A stretch of 64,000 nucleotides of DNA from Bagarius yarrelli (Eukaryota > Chordata > Actinopteri > Siluriformes > Sisoridae): assembly GCA_005784505.1 (NCBI GenBank), contig VCAZ01000271.1:129501-193500 (forward strand), given 5' to 3'. Within the stretch, counting starts at the first letter, position 1. Each line of letters opens with the position of its first letter. A model generated the notes under the pieces. It was not told the origin of the DNA and ran no database searches. It worked only from the letters and a program-made list of their open reading frames with translations. A program made the position numbers and the translations under genes. This document shows positions 32,841-44,711 of this stretch, piece after piece.

Positions 32841-33237
32841 TAATGTGTTATAAATGAATTATAAAATTAAATTGATTGCTGATATTATAAACATTTAAGT
32901 TTAAGAGGGTTGTACATTTAAAAGATTAAGCCTTTAAATTTATTTATTAAGGGCTTCTTATTTAGTAAGATTCGATAAATATTCTGATCAGTAATGCTTT
33001 ACTCTTCCTGCAGAGGCCGCTGTTGTCTACAGGATCTAAATCCAGTTCTTTCCGTCTCTAAATCTTGTTCCTTTTTGTTTAGAACGTTTTTGCTTTGTAT
33101 GTTTATCTGAAATATAATTAGTTATAATACATTCAAAGAAATCCAGTTTCAGCATTAATTATTATTATTATTATTAGTTATTAAAGTACTTAATCGGAAT
33201 TTGTGTATTTCATTGTGTACACAAGCAAGAAAAAAAC
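32841..33237. other. AT-rich unique DNA, no feature seen
   Basis: About 400 bp of AT-rich DNA with a short ATT run at about 33160-33175. Confidence 0.5.
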
Positions 33238-33240
33238 CTG

Positions 33241-33289
<49 letters not shown>

Positions 33290-33290
33290 T
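33238..33290. repeat. (TATC)n microsatellite
   Basis: Thirteen near-perfect TATC units. Confidence 0.96.
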
Positions 33291-33761
33291 CCTTTACCTA
33301 TTGTGTGTATGTGTATCTGTGTGTTTGTGGTGATTGTGAGGCAAAATGCTTATTTCTCTGCAGCAGCACAGCAACTCGTTTTTCCTCCTTTTTTCCTACT
33401 TTATCTTTCTCTGCCTTTCTTTATTTCTTCTTCCCCCTCTCTTTCTCTCTCTCTACTTGTCTCTTCATTCACACGCTTACTCAACTATGAACACACTTCA
33501 TCATCCCTGACAGTCTGACCACTGCTGCCGCTTCTGATGCGTTCAGCATACCTTCATTGCATCATAAATAAATCAGAGCGGTGACCCCCCCCCCTCCCCT
33601 ATTGTATTTTTCTTCCCTCTTTTTTACCCTTTTTTCTCTCCACTGCACTTCCTGTCATTAGAGGGATGCGACTGCTGTAAGCACCACGTATCTATGCATC
33701 ACTTCAAATACAACATTTATCAATTATATTATCTTGTACATGCATGTATCTATAGACCTAT
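33291..33761. other. pyrimidine-rich unique DNA, no gene seen
   Basis: Stretches of CT-rich low complexity at about 33390-33465 and a C-run at 33587-33596. The plus-strand frames here read out from the TATC tract. Confidence 0.55.
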
Positions 33762-34127
33762 TTATCAATCCACCCACCCACCCACCCATCCATTCATCCA
33801 TCCATTCATCCAATCACCCACTAACCCACCCACCCATTCATCAATCCACCCACCCATCCATCCATTCATCCAATCACCCACTACCCACCCACCCACCCAT
33901 TCATCTATCCACCCACCACCCATCCATCCATTCATCCATCCATTCATCCATCACATCCCCACTAACCCCACCCACCCATTCATCTATCCCCCCCCATCCA
34001 TCCATTCATCCACCCATACATCCATTCACTCACTAACCCACCCACGCATCCATCCATCTATACACCCATCCATTCATTCATCCACTAACCCACCCACCCA
34101 TCCATTCATACATCCACCCATTAATGA
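33762..34127. repeat. CCAT/CCAC tetranucleotide-based array
   Basis: About 365 bp of CCAT, CCAC, TCAT and CACT units with a looser ~60-80-bp higher period (CATCCATTCATCCAATCACC recurs). Produces His/Pro/Ile and Trp/Gly/Met frames on opposite strands. Confidence 0.93.
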
Positions 34128-34428
34128 GTGTCACTATGCTTGAGACGCTCACTGTGCTTGAGACGCTCACTATGCTTGAGATGCTTACTGTGCTTAAGAC
34201 GCACCCTGTGCTTGAGACACTCACTTTGCTTGAGAAACTGACTATGCTTGAGATGCTTACGGTGCTTGAGACGCTTACTGGGCTTAAGAAACTGACTATG
34301 CTTGAGACGCTCACTCTGCTTGAGAAACTGACTATGCTTGAGATGCTTACGGTGCTTGAGACGCTTACTGGGCTTAAGAAACTGACTATGCTTGAGACGC
34401 TCACTCTGCTTGAGACACTCACTTGTGC
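34128..34428. repeat. 18-bp minisatellite
   Basis: Units like CTTGAGACGCTCACTATG in about 16 copies. A 90-bp (five-unit) block starting CTGACTATGCTTGAGATG at 34238 is repeated almost exactly from 34328. The period of 18 keeps three frames open, so Leu/Glu/Thr-rich and Ser/Val-rich frames are artefacts. Confidence 0.95.
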
Positions 34429-34833
34429 ACTGCATATATTCTTCTTTGTTCCTAGTTTGTCTCTATGCCAGGGCTTCAGTGAGACACTTCACAGTCGACT
34501 GGCTCACTGGAAGATCAGCATTTGTTCGGGTTCAGCTCCTCGTTTTCTGGCCTATTTGTAACCTGTCCAAAGTGAGAGTCCCATCATACGTCACCTGTCT
34601 TTGTCTCTGCTCTGCCTCTTACACACACTCACACACTCCCAAGCCACTTGTCATTTATAGCACACTGGGATGTCGATGATGAAGCGCTCTTCATATATCA
34701 AGCGACCGCGCGGCCTGACAGCAGGAGCCCCGAACGGCTGGAATAATGAAAGCAGCTGAAAATGGAGATGGAGAAGGTGGTGTTAACCTTCTAACACCGA
34801 GCACAACGTTAACGGCGTGTCCTTCCCAGGGTC
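34429..34833. other. unique DNA between arrays
   Basis: About 400 bp with a short ACACTCAC run. No gene recognised. Confidence 0.5.
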
Positions 34834-34975
34834 GGGATCATCCTCAGACTGATCCACTTTACCAATCGGGAAAGCAGGACACAGATACACATGCAGAAAT
34901 TCATTTTCATAATTATAAATGTTATCTGTGGCCTGGTTTCCTGATTGGTAAAGTGGATTAGTCTGAGGATGATCC
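34834..34975. repeat. imperfect inverted repeat, 53-bp arms
   Basis: The arm GGATCATCCTCAGACTGATC... (34835-34887) matches the complement of 34923-34975 with four mismatches in 53. The 35-bp spacer is AT-rich. Transcribed, it would form a long hairpin. The 12-bp minisatellite begins at its right edge. Confidence 0.9.
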
Positions 34976-36090
34976 TGACACTGAGGACACTGGAAATTAC
35001 ACTGGACATTAAACTGGACATTACACTGAAGATTACAGTGGACATTACTCTGAACATTATACTGAACATTACACTGGACATTACAATGGACAATAAACTG
35101 GACAATACACCGAACATTACAGTGGACATTACAATAGACATTCAACTGGACACTACACTGGACATTGAACTGGACATTACAGTAGACAATAAACTGGACA
35201 CAACACTAGATATTACAGTAGACATTACACTGGATATTAAAATGGGCCTTACTGTAAACAATAAACTGGACACTACACTAGATATTACAGTAGACATTAC
35301 ACTGGATATTAAACTGGACACTACAGTGGACATTAAACTGGACACTACAGTGGACATTACACTGAACATTACACTGAACATTACTCTGGACATTACAATA
35401 GACAATAAACTGGGCAATACACTGGAAATTAAACTGGACACTACACTGAACATTGCAGTGGACATTACAATGGACATTAAACTGGACACTACACTGAACA
35501 TTGAACTGGACATTACAGTAGACAATAAACTGGACACAACACTAGATATTACAGTAGACATTACACTGGATATTAAAATGGGCATTACTGTAAACAATAA
35601 ACTGGACACTACACTAGATATTACAGTAGACATTACACTGGATATTAAACTGGACACTACAGTGGACATTAAACTGGACATTACACTGAAGATTACAGTG
35701 GACATTACACTGAACATTATACTGAACATTACACTGGACATTACAATAGACAATAAACTGGACAATACACTGGAAATTAAACTGGACACTACACTGAACA
35801 TTGCAGTGGACATTACAATGGACATTAAACTGGACACTACACCGGACATTAAACTGGACATTAAACTGCACACAACACTGGACATTACAGTGGAGAATAA
35901 ACTGGACACTACACTAGATATTACAGTAGACATAACACTGGATATCAAACTGGGAACACTACAGTGGCTATTACAGTGGACAATAAACTGGACACTACAC
36001 CAGACATTAAACTGGACACTAAACTGGATATTACAGTAGACATTACACTAGATATTAAACTGGACAGTAAACTTGACATTACAGTGTAAA
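34976..36090. repeat. 12-bp minisatellite with higher-order period
   Basis: About 92 units of ACTGGACATTAC with variants (AGTGGACATTAC, AATAGACAATAA, ACTAGATATTAC). Blocks recur at 336 bp (AGTAGACAATAAACTGGACA at 35181 and 35517) and 348 bp (GACAATAAACTGG at 35401 and 35749), i.e. 28 and 29 units. It explains a 364-codon frame made of the tetrapeptide TLDI and a minus-strand SSVM-type frame. Confidence 0.95.
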
Positions 36091-36197
36091 GCTTTGTTAC
36101 AGAACGTAGATCAAACGTAATTCTGACACTAAATTAAATATAAAACCCGCAAACATTTAGTTTGTCTTGATGCAATGCAACACATGGATGTCAGATT

Positions 36198-36198
<1 letters not shown>

Positions 36199-36268
<70 letters not shown>
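36199..36268. repeat. (CA)n microsatellite
   Basis: About 70 bp of CA with a single AAAC interruption. Confidence 0.96.
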
Positions 36269-37254
36269 TCCTTACATGCAAATTTTCTACTGGTTTTGTT
36301 TCCTATATCAGCTGTACAAGAACATTTTGGTGGTTTAGCCAAAAATTACATTATATTATTATTAATATTACATCATCCGAGTTAAAACATTATTCAACTT
36401 TAAAAGTGCGCTGCTGTGATGTCGTATGTCATGTGACGATATGAAATGTATTAATACTACCATTAAACATACTATAAAGAATGTACTTGTTTAACAGTCA
36501 GGAAGTTTGAAGTTTTCCTTTTTGGTCAGTAGTATAGAACTAAGAAACCTTTTTCCGTTAAAAAGCAGCTTTTTGTGCACTAGAAAAAGAAAAAAAAAAT
36601 CTGTCAGCCTGGAGATTTAAAAGTTCAGGCTTCAGAAAACCACTTTAGCAATAAAAGAAGAATATAATTCTAAGAAATCGCTTTTTCAAGTATTATGCAT
36701 AAAGGGACTTCCTGCATCCTCCACCTTCCTCATAGATGTTGACCATCCGTTCTGCATTATGGAGCACATCCTGACACTCCTAATGCCTGCTAGTCTTAAA
36801 GTGTTAGCCTGGGGCAGTTTCAGCACTTCCGGTAGGAAATCTTGTCGAAAACATGCATCAAATCTTACAAAAGCTCGGCATGTATAATGTACCACATGAC
36901 ATCCTTGAATAAAGTAGAAATAATATAAAGAACTCCAAAATAACATTCTTCGCATCATGTCAACCGATCTTGTGAGATAAAAGGCAAACCTTCAGCCCCT
37001 TTAACCATCATTTAAGTAAAGTATGAGGTGGTATCAAAAAGGTTTGAGACACACCAACAGATGGCAGATTTTATTGAAATTAGGGTTACTATTACTGAAT
37101 GTATTGTTTTTAACCAATAATTTCAGGTCGATAAAAAGTGTGCACTGTGATCCTGCCGAGGAGAAAGATATTCACCATGTTAACAATAAATTAAATATGT
37201 ACAGTGGTAGCTTGACTTCCGAGTGTCCCAAATAACAAGTTTTTCAAGACATGA
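36269..37254. other. unique DNA, no gene identified
   Basis: About 1 kb. A minus-strand 90-codon frame at 36686-36958 has no recognised domain. TGAGGTGGTATCAAAAAGG at 37023-37041 has the look of a transposon end, but no partner terminus was found. Confidence 0.45.
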
Positions 37255-37420
37255 GCGTGTGATTGCATTTGCCCTTAACCAGAGCAGCTTACAATATTCC
37301 TTGTTATACAACTGAGAATTACAGTCCTTACTTAGGGGCCCAGCAGTGGTGGGGCTGGGAATTGAACACGGGTCCTCAAGCTGGTAGTCCAACAACTTAA
37401 CCACTGCGTTATCACTTTCC
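37255..37420 (-). mobile_element. tRNA-derived SINE, near full length
   Basis: Reading the complement: head AGTGATAACGCAGTGGTTAA, a TTGGACTACCAGCTTGAGGA stretch, B box-like GTGTTCAATTCC and CCACCACTGCTGGGCCCCTA. It ends in a diverged tail. The body is shortened (AAGTAAGGACTG replaces GAGCAAGGCCCT). Confidence 0.83.
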
Positions 37421-37632
37421 TCATTAAAGGGTGAGTTCTAAATGCTTTGTTTTAAATTGAACCCTCCCACTTTTAATGTTAGCAAATCAAGAGAGTTGAA
37501 TTTACAAATCAATATTGTTTTTATTTTTAGCCTAATGTGATTGGTCCATTCTCAACGAGTCTTTTTTCTGCTCAGCTGGATGTGACGTAAGTCCTGCCCT
37601 TTACTATTTTCAGTTTCAGTATAACAGCTTTC
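37421..37632. other. unique DNA
   Basis: About 210 bp without features. Confidence 0.5.
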
Positions 37633-37812
37633 GTCTCTAGGTTAAGGTGTTGGACTGCCAACCTGAAGATTGTGGGTTCGATTCCCAGCTTCACCAAGCC
37701 ACCACTGCTGGTTCCCTGAGCAAGGCCCTTAACCCACAATTTCTCAGTTGTATAAAAGAGATAAATGTAAGTTGCTCTGGATAAGAGTGTCTGCTGAATG
37801 ATGTAAATAAAT
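37633..37812 (+). mobile_element. tRNA-derived SINE, 5'-truncated, well kept
   Basis: GGTTAAGGTGTTGGACTGCC, intact B box GGTTCGATTCC, CACCACTGCTGGTTCCCTGA and GCAAGGCCCTTAACCC. The tail is complete, with TGTATAAAAGAGATAAATGT, GTTGCTCTGGATAAGAGTGT and TGATGTAAATAAATG. The A-box end is missing. Confidence 0.88.
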
Positions 37813-38400
37813 GACTGAATTATTTGAGTGATCATCTTGATGACTTAATTACTGATAATAAACACACATTTAACTTAAATTCATGTTGCATTTATTACAC
37901 TTTAAACAGTCGACTTTAACATAAACATTCCCATATTTTAGCTAGCAGTAATGTTACATCATCACTATTAGTTAGTTATCTAACAAATTTATTTTTCAGT
38001 TTGTTTGTGACCCCCAAAATACAATATATGTTTTTTCAGACAGGTCTTTCAGGCAGTGATGTAAATCTGATTCGTTTCTTTTCATTAAAAGGGAATTTTA
38101 TTAAGTGCTTCAGTAGCAGAACTGATCCGATATGATAATGTAGTGTTCTTTCTTTCATCTTTGCTGCTAGTTAACAGATAGACGAGTGAGCGCACAGACA
38201 GGATTTCACATCGAGGTCATTACAAATCAGTCTATTTGCAGATTCACACAGACCGCTGTCTTCCTGTCTTACTCCTGCCTCTCTGTCTTGCTTTCTGCTC
38301 TGAGCTCATGTTGAATGTAAATAAGCAAATGGTACACTGCACTTTTCTGATATCTCTCTGCTGGTACCTGGAAATGGACTAAAACACATGTGCATGTGAC
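37813..38400. other. unique DNA, no gene seen
   Basis: AT-rich, no recognisable feature. Confidence 0.5.
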
Positions 38401-38530
38401 GCACACACACACACACACACACACACACGTACACCCTCTCATTCAGTCATTCAGATATTTGAATGTTTCCCCCTTTATTTCTCTCTCTCTCTTTCTCTCA
38501 CTCTCTCTATCTCTGTCCCCCTCTTCCTCC
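38401..38530. repeat. (CA)n and (CT)n microsatellites
   Basis: CA at about 38401-38428 and CT-rich DNA at about 38480-38520. Confidence 0.92.
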
Positions 38531-39640
38531 ACACTATCTCTTTCTATTTTCTACCCATCAAGCGGCTTCCTCCATTTTCTCGAAGCAGAATGCAAATTGG
38601 TAGAAACACTGATCAGAACTTATTACAAAATGGAGCCCTGCTTGGAGGAGGAATGTAAAAGAGACAGAGAGTGAGCTAGACGAGTGGAGACGAGTGTGTC
38701 AGTATGAGAAGATGGAGGGGATGGGAGGGGCCGAGGGACGGCAAGCGGGAGAGCCTGCAGGAGGGGAATGTCGCTCTGTGGCGGAGATGGGAAAATTAGA
38801 TTTATTTTTTCATGGGGTGTAGAGAGATGGAATAGGGGGGTGGAGATGGGTTTTTGGTTTGGGGGTCAGTAATGGTGCCGTGCTGTTTTCTTTATATATA
38901 AGGAGGGAAATGAAAATAATTTGCGAATACGCTTCGTCCCATGCTGGTCAGGTCTTGCTGTCCGTCTGTCTGTCTGATTGCTGATTGAACCCCAGACTTT
39001 TTCTTTGCCTCCTCAGGCCCTTTTATCAGCGCCATCCCAAGGTTACCCCTCATCTCTATGTATAATCATACAGGCCGGGTTTGCTGTACACAGGGGGGCT
39101 GAATACTTTGTGTCTACATTCTACTCTGGCTGTCTGACTCCATTACCGATTCAAGGCTCGGTCCAGTCTCCAGTCTCCTCTACGCATTCCGCTTTGATGA
39201 ATGAGTCTGACCTTGGAAAATAGAAAAGCCAAAATACCATAATTTGGCTTTATTTCTTACAGAAACTCATTTTGTCTTCAGGTGCGACCTGTACAGGAAC
39301 GACGCTCGTGGATTCATTCAAACACCATGAAAATAATTTTTTTAGATTGATTCATCTGAATCGGATGTGGAATATTGCATACCTGAGCCATTAGGAGCAG
39401 TAAGAGCTACTGAACCTTTGACATGGGTCAACTGGTTTTTAACATGTTATCTGAAGTCATAACAGAGGAGCAGGACATTTAGGGCTATGGTGTTGGCTCG
39501 GTGAAGCCTTTTGACATTGTTGCGAAAAAGCTTGTAGCTGTGGTGTTGAGGTGGATTGTCCTAAAGAAGAAAACCTAAAAAGCGTCCAGGTGTGACGAAC
39601 TGGCACCCCCAGAGAGTTAGTGATTAGGATAGACCTAGGT
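38531..39640. other. unique segment, candidate non-coding elements
   Basis: Two clean patches stand out. One at 38555-38660 has GAATGCAAATTGG (octamer-like) and ACTGATCAGAACTTATTAC. The other, 38985-39240, has CTTTTATCAGCGCCATCCC. Between them lies G-rich DNA. No recognisable exon. Confidence 0.3.
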
Positions 39641-40100
39641 TTTAGAAAAAGAGTTAGGGTTTAGGGTTAGAGTTAAGGTTTAGGGTTGGATTTAGGGCTT
39701 AGGTTAGAGTTAGGGTTTAGGGTTAAAGTTAGCTTTTAGGGTTAGCGTTAGGGTTCAGGGCTAGAGTTGGGATTCTGGGTTAGAGTTCTGGGTAAGAGCT
39801 AGTGGTTGGGTTAGAGTTAGGTTTCAGGGTTAGAGTTAAGGGTCAGGGTAAGAGTTAGTGGCTGGGTTAGAGTAGGGTTCAGGGTTAGAGTTAAGGTTTA
39901 GGGTAAGAGTTAGTGGTTGGGTTAGAGTTAGGGTTCAGGGTTAAAGTTAAGGTTTAGGGTAAGAGTTAGTGGTTGGGTTAGAATTAGGGTTTAGGGTTTT
40001 TGGTTAGAGTTAGGGTTCAGAGTTAGAGTTAGGGTTGGGTTAGAGGTGGGGGTTAGTTTAGAGTTTAGGGTTAGGGTTTAAGGGTTGGAGTTAGCTTGGG
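39641..40100. repeat. degenerate GGGTTA-type array
   Basis: About 460 bp of 6-7-bp units such as TTAGGGTTAGAG, TTTAGGG and GGTTAGAGTTAGGGTTCAGG, with local ~50-60-bp higher repeats (GGGTAAGAGTTAGTGGTTGG recurs three times). It resembles interstitial telomere-like sequence, but pure TTAGGG runs are very short. Confidence 0.85.
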
Positions 40101-40363
40101 CTTTAGTGTTTACAATTAGTATTGCTAACACTATAAATTGGTCCTGACTGTTAACCTCTTTCACAAAGCTCTTTGTTTATCTCTTATTTTATATACATTA
40201 AATGAAATTAGATAAGAAATTTAATGTCATGTTTTTAATTTGGCTCTCATCTTGTTGTCGGTATCTGTTGGATCAGTGTCACTCTTTTTGAACTTCAGCT
40301 TCTTGCACTTCCTGTTTCCAGTCAGAAGATGGCATTAACTGGCCACTTTCTCAAATCTTTTGA

Positions 40364-40366
<3 letters not shown>
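40101..40366. other. unique DNA
   Basis: About 265 bp, no feature seen. Confidence 0.5.

Positions 40367-40403
<37 letters not shown>
40367..40403. repeat. (CT)n microsatellite
   Basis: Uninterrupted CT run. Confidence 0.95.
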
Positions 40404-40409
<6 letters not shown>

Positions 40410-40663
40410 TTGTATCACCGTCCTTCCGTCTCCCTTCTCCTCCTTCCATCCAGGGGGTCGAGTCAGTGAGGTGGTGGCTCTAACAAGCTGCCTGGGACCG
40501 CGTTGCTCAAATGAGCCAAATCAAAGAGAAAGGGGTGCAGGGGGGAAAAGGTAGCGGTACGAGCCCCCTGCAGTCAACAGCTATTTGGTGGAATATGAAA
40601 TGAATTCATATGGCCTGACATGATAAGCCCAGGGATAACCCTCTGTGTAGCTGGCATGCCCCA
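40404..40663. other. unique segment, candidate non-coding element
   Basis: Balanced, repeat-free sequence with GAGCCAAATCAAAGAGAAAG, ACAGCTATTTGGTGGAATAT and GAATTCATATGGCCTGACAT between two microsatellites. Candidate regulatory DNA, untested. Confidence 0.33.
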
Positions 40664-40726
40664 AACACACACACACACACACACACATACACACACAGAC
40701 ACACACACACACACACACACACACAA
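40664..40726. repeat. (CA)n microsatellite
   Basis: CA run with ATAC and AGAC interruptions. Confidence 0.95.
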
Positions 40727-40802
40727 AGACACTTTCTTCCTTTTTCTGGATTATTTCTGACAAAAACTATTTTGTGCATAAAAAATAATCAAATGTAAAA
40801 AT

Positions 40803-41215
40803 TTAAGGCCAGGGTTAAAGGGGCGAGGTTAAATGGGCAGGGTTTAAGGGAGGAGGCAAAATGGGCGGAGTTAAAGGGGCTGGAATAAATGGGCGGGGTT
40901 AAGGGGCGTAGTTAAAGGCATAGGGTTAAATAGGCAGGGCTAAAGGGCGGGGTTAAGTGGGCGGGTTTAAATGGGCATGGTTAAAGGGGCAGGGTTAAAT
41001 GGAAAGGGTTAAATGGCAAGGTTAAAGGGGCAGGGTTAATGGGGCGGTGTTAAATAGACAGGGTTAAAGGGGCTGGGGTTAAACAGGGAGGGTTAAATGG
41101 CAAGGTTAAAAGGGCGGGGTTAAATGGGCAGGGTTAATGGGCGGGGGGTTAAATGGGGGGCGGGGTTTTTTTAGAATGGGCGGGGTTAAATAGGCAGGGT
41201 TAAAAGGGCAGGGTT
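40803..41215. repeat. G-rich GGGGCAGGGTTAAAT minisatellite
   Basis: About 27 units of 13-17 bp built on GGGG(C)GGGGTTAAA and GGGCAGGGTTAAATGG. Strong G/C strand asymmetry with repeated G3-G4 runs on the plus strand, so it could form G-quadruplexes. Confidence 0.92.
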
Positions 41216-43780
41216 AATGTTCATGCAAACCTTTGGTGTTTTCTGGCATTTAAATTTGTTTATGGTAAAAAGTCTGTGTTAATGTAAAAATTTGTGAATG
41301 TTTTTATTTGCACTGTCATTTTTCCCTCGTTCACCGGCTACCACGATGTTTTACCATGTGTTTAATTCTATCCCTTGTTTAGAGTAGATTTATAAAATAA
41401 AAAAAATATGATGGAAAAGTGAATCGAGTCTCATAGAGCTTCATTTCTTTATTTTTATGTTGTTGTTGTTTTCACTCAAGTTTAAGCCATCCACACACCC
41501 CCAAAAAAGAGTAACACATACACACACAGAGCTCACAGCTATTTCTACCAGTCTGTCACCTCCTCGAAACATAATCACATCACTTACACACACACACCAC
41601 ATATTCCGATGAGGCTGATTTGCACAGCTCTTAAACTCTACGGCACGGGGGTCTAACAGAAGGAAAGCTAAAAAGCAGGGATATCATCTCCAGCCACGCA
41701 AAATGCTCCCATTCGGCTCGTTCGAGAGCGACGTGCTGCAACAAAATATCGTCTATAATATATATGGTAATGTGGGCCGGCTTTTTGTTGCTGGTCCGTG
41801 CCGTTTCGGTGCACCGAGTTCCAATTTACCACAATCTGTGCGACTTAAACAATTCCTAAAGAACACCATCAAAAAAAAAAAAAAACACAACACAAGCTTC
41901 TTTCTGGTATTTTTTTCAGCCTGAGCGAGTTTGAAGAACGGCGACTACGTGACCTCATCCTTTAGATCAGGAGCGACTCCGGGATGCTCGTTCATGTCGT
42001 GATGGGGGTTTCACTTGTTTATGCATTTTAGAAATGATGCCTTAAAAAACCTTTTTTAAATTTTCTTTTAATAGTATTTTATAACACAATACACAGAAAT
42101 CTGTAAGTGTTTTATTCCACTTACACCCCAGCAGCTCCCTTGGAGACATTAGAGTCACACATGCCGACATTTTCTTCCAAGGTAGTACGTCTGTAAAGCA
42201 CTGGTCATGTTTTGGGTTGGGCTTTTCAACCATTGGTCAAATTTGCACAAACATCATGTCAATTGGATAAAAATGGCCGGTGGCAAGAAATGCATGGGGA
42301 TTTGTGGAATTTGCATGTATGGGATCTGAATTCTGAATAAACTGCAATAAATAATTGCATTACAGACAAGACATTTTTTTAGATGAATAGACGTAAATGT
42401 GGACATTTTAGTTTTAATGAAAATAAAGAAAGTTATTTAATTGTTCATATTTGTAAGTTTTTTTTTTTTAATTTTCTTTTATTTACCCCTCCAATTTCCC
42501 CCTCACTCTCTGTTCATTCCCCGTCCAACCCAGACGCAGGCAATGAGATGCCTCGTCTGACACCTCCGTCCTTCGTTCTTTTTGTTTCTCTCCCTGAAGA
42601 AAAAATGGAGTGTCTCAAATGCCTCAGGTAAAAATTAGGCTAAAAAAAAAATGTGAAATTTATAAAAGATTTTAATTAGAAATACATTCGAACTGTCATT
42701 TTATTTACATATTTTTGGATGCCACAGTCATCGATTGCGCTAAATTGCGCCACAGGTTGAAAGGAAATATTAAAAACATATTTTATACCAAAAATAATGA
42801 TATAAAAATGTTTTTAAAAATAGATTTCATTTTTTATTTTAATTGGCATTAATTGATTTTACATTATTTTGGTTACTGTTTGTAAATAAACATTTTGTTA
42901 TTTATCACTTTTTTTTTAAAAATTCTCTCTTATTTCTTAAATATGTCAGTTTTCCTTAAAATTTTTATTTCAAATTTGGATTTTTTTTATTTAAAAAAAA
43001 AAAAAAACCGGGACCCAATATCTAAATTTACATGTTATGTGAAATTGTTTATAATGACATTTGTGATAAATAATGCATTTATTTTGAATTTTTTTAAAAA
43101 TATAATTTTTATAATAATTTTTTAAATTTTTAGTTTTTTAGATCAATTTACTCATTCGGTCCCGTTGCTGACGAGAGGAACCGCAGAACAGGTGTGAACA
43201 GGATTCAGCGATTAGCATTACAGGTGAGCGGGTCATGTGATGTGATGTGCAGGGGTGTGCGGTGGGTAATTAGAGTCCAGCGTGGATAAAAAATAACTTG
43301 GAAAACACGTTAAAAAAGAACGTTAAAAAAATTCAATGTGATATAAAAAAATTAAAAAATAGAATAAAAATCTGAACGTAAATGAAAAATATTTTTATTT
43401 GATACAGAAATGGACAGGATTTGATTGCGTTAATGCAGTATTTCAAAATGGAACAATAAAAAATTGATTAATTGTCAATTTCTCATGTTTTAATTATTTA
43501 ATCATTTAAAATTTCACACTTTTACATTTTATTGGCATGTAATATAACAGCATTAAATAATTCTATGGTAATTTTTTTTTTTTTTACATTAAATAAAAAA
43601 TAAAACCACAAACAAACTAATCTAATGATCATAAAATTAAAAATGTGATAAAAGACAAAAAAGAAGAATAAAAATCTACTTTTATTTTTATATTCATTTA
43701 CATTTGATTTGATTTGAACTACCAAATTTTCTTTAATCTAGTAAACGTTACGTTAGCTAGCGTTAAAAGCTAAGCTAGCG
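41216..43780. other. AT-rich unique DNA, no gene identified
   Basis: About 2.5 kb. It includes a GC-balanced patch at about 41690-41870 and very AT-rich DNA at 42640-43130 and 43320-43730. Short frames lack recognised domains. Confidence 0.5.
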
Positions 43781-44317
43781 TTAAACTGCCGCTCGCTACG
43801 GCTCTCGCACGAGTTTATTACCGTCACCCTCATTTCTACAGAGGCTTAATTAGACATTAATTACGCTAATTAACATCGTCAACGACTTTCTTTCGGTTGT
43901 CACGTCGGCGTTAAACACACTTTGGTTCTAATTGTGGGAGGGGGTTCAGATGCACACTTGATTTCTTAATTATATTAATTAGCGTGAGGGATAATTGTGA
44001 AAATTCCCTGCTGTAATTAACACGCCGATTACCCGCTAACGAGATCCCGTATGGAACGAAGCGAAAATCGTTAAAACCGTGACACAAAACCTGTTTTTAT
44101 CATAAGAGATTAATTAATTAAGAATTAATTAAAAGCCGTGCGACTCGACGCCCTCAGTTTGCGTTAAGTACAGATGAGTTGTTTTAACAAAGTGACTTTA
44201 ATTAATTAACACGGCAGCTGATGATGTCATCAAAAAGCTAATTAGCAGGAAGACGGATTCTTCAATTAAAGCCCGGGAAATTCAGTCGAATCTAATATAA
44301 ATGCGAACTGTTCATTG
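43781..44317. promoter_or_regulatory. TAATTA-rich candidate regulatory segment
   Basis: Many homeodomain-core sites in otherwise clean sequence: GCTTAATTAGACATTAATTA, CGCTAATTAAC, TTCTTAATTATATTAATTAG, TGTAATTAACACG and AAGCTAATTAGCAGG. The segment has no coding signal. The site density is higher than in neighbouring AT-rich DNA of similar base content. Confidence 0.38.
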
Positions 44318-44362
44318 ATGTATCGATCGATCGATCGGTTGATTGATTGATTGATTGATTGT
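44318..44362. repeat. (GATC/GATT)n short tract
   Basis: CGAT units pass into TTGA units over about 45 bp. Confidence 0.9.
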
Positions 44363-44667
44363 TTTTTTATACGTTGATAATTAAACCCTGTGCTTTTTAA
44401 GGTGCGTTGATGATGAAAATGAACGAAAAGATTTTTGGTTACAGTTTTGTTCGATTGTTTCGATGAAGTCGGAGGCAGGAAGTGCAGTGAACTCGGTGTG
44501 GTGATCGTGTGCAGAATAAAAGCCAATCAATCAACATGACTCGGAGTTTCAGTGCCGATTTTTAGCAGAAGTTTCATTTGTTATTTAGGTCCAAAAATCC
44601 TACGACCTGAAACATTTAATGCTTCATGAAAGTCTTTTATTCCTATTATGCTATTAGTTCTTATTTC
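44363..44667. other. unique DNA
   Basis: About 300 bp, no feature seen. Confidence 0.5.
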
Positions 44668-44670
44668 TCC

Positions 44671-44711
<41 letters not shown>

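Noticed and set aside
34945..36039. 364-codon open frame with tetrapeptide TLDI repeats
   Set aside because: It is the 12-bp minisatellite read in one frame. The opposite strand is equally open, and no non-repeat domain or gene context exists.
37023..37045. Mariner-like terminal repeat TGAGGTGGTATCAAAAAGG
   Set aside because: No matching inverted terminus or transposase remnant found nearby.
39641..40100. True interstitial telomere
   Set aside because: Exact TTAGGG runs are only one or two units long; better described as a degenerate minisatellite.
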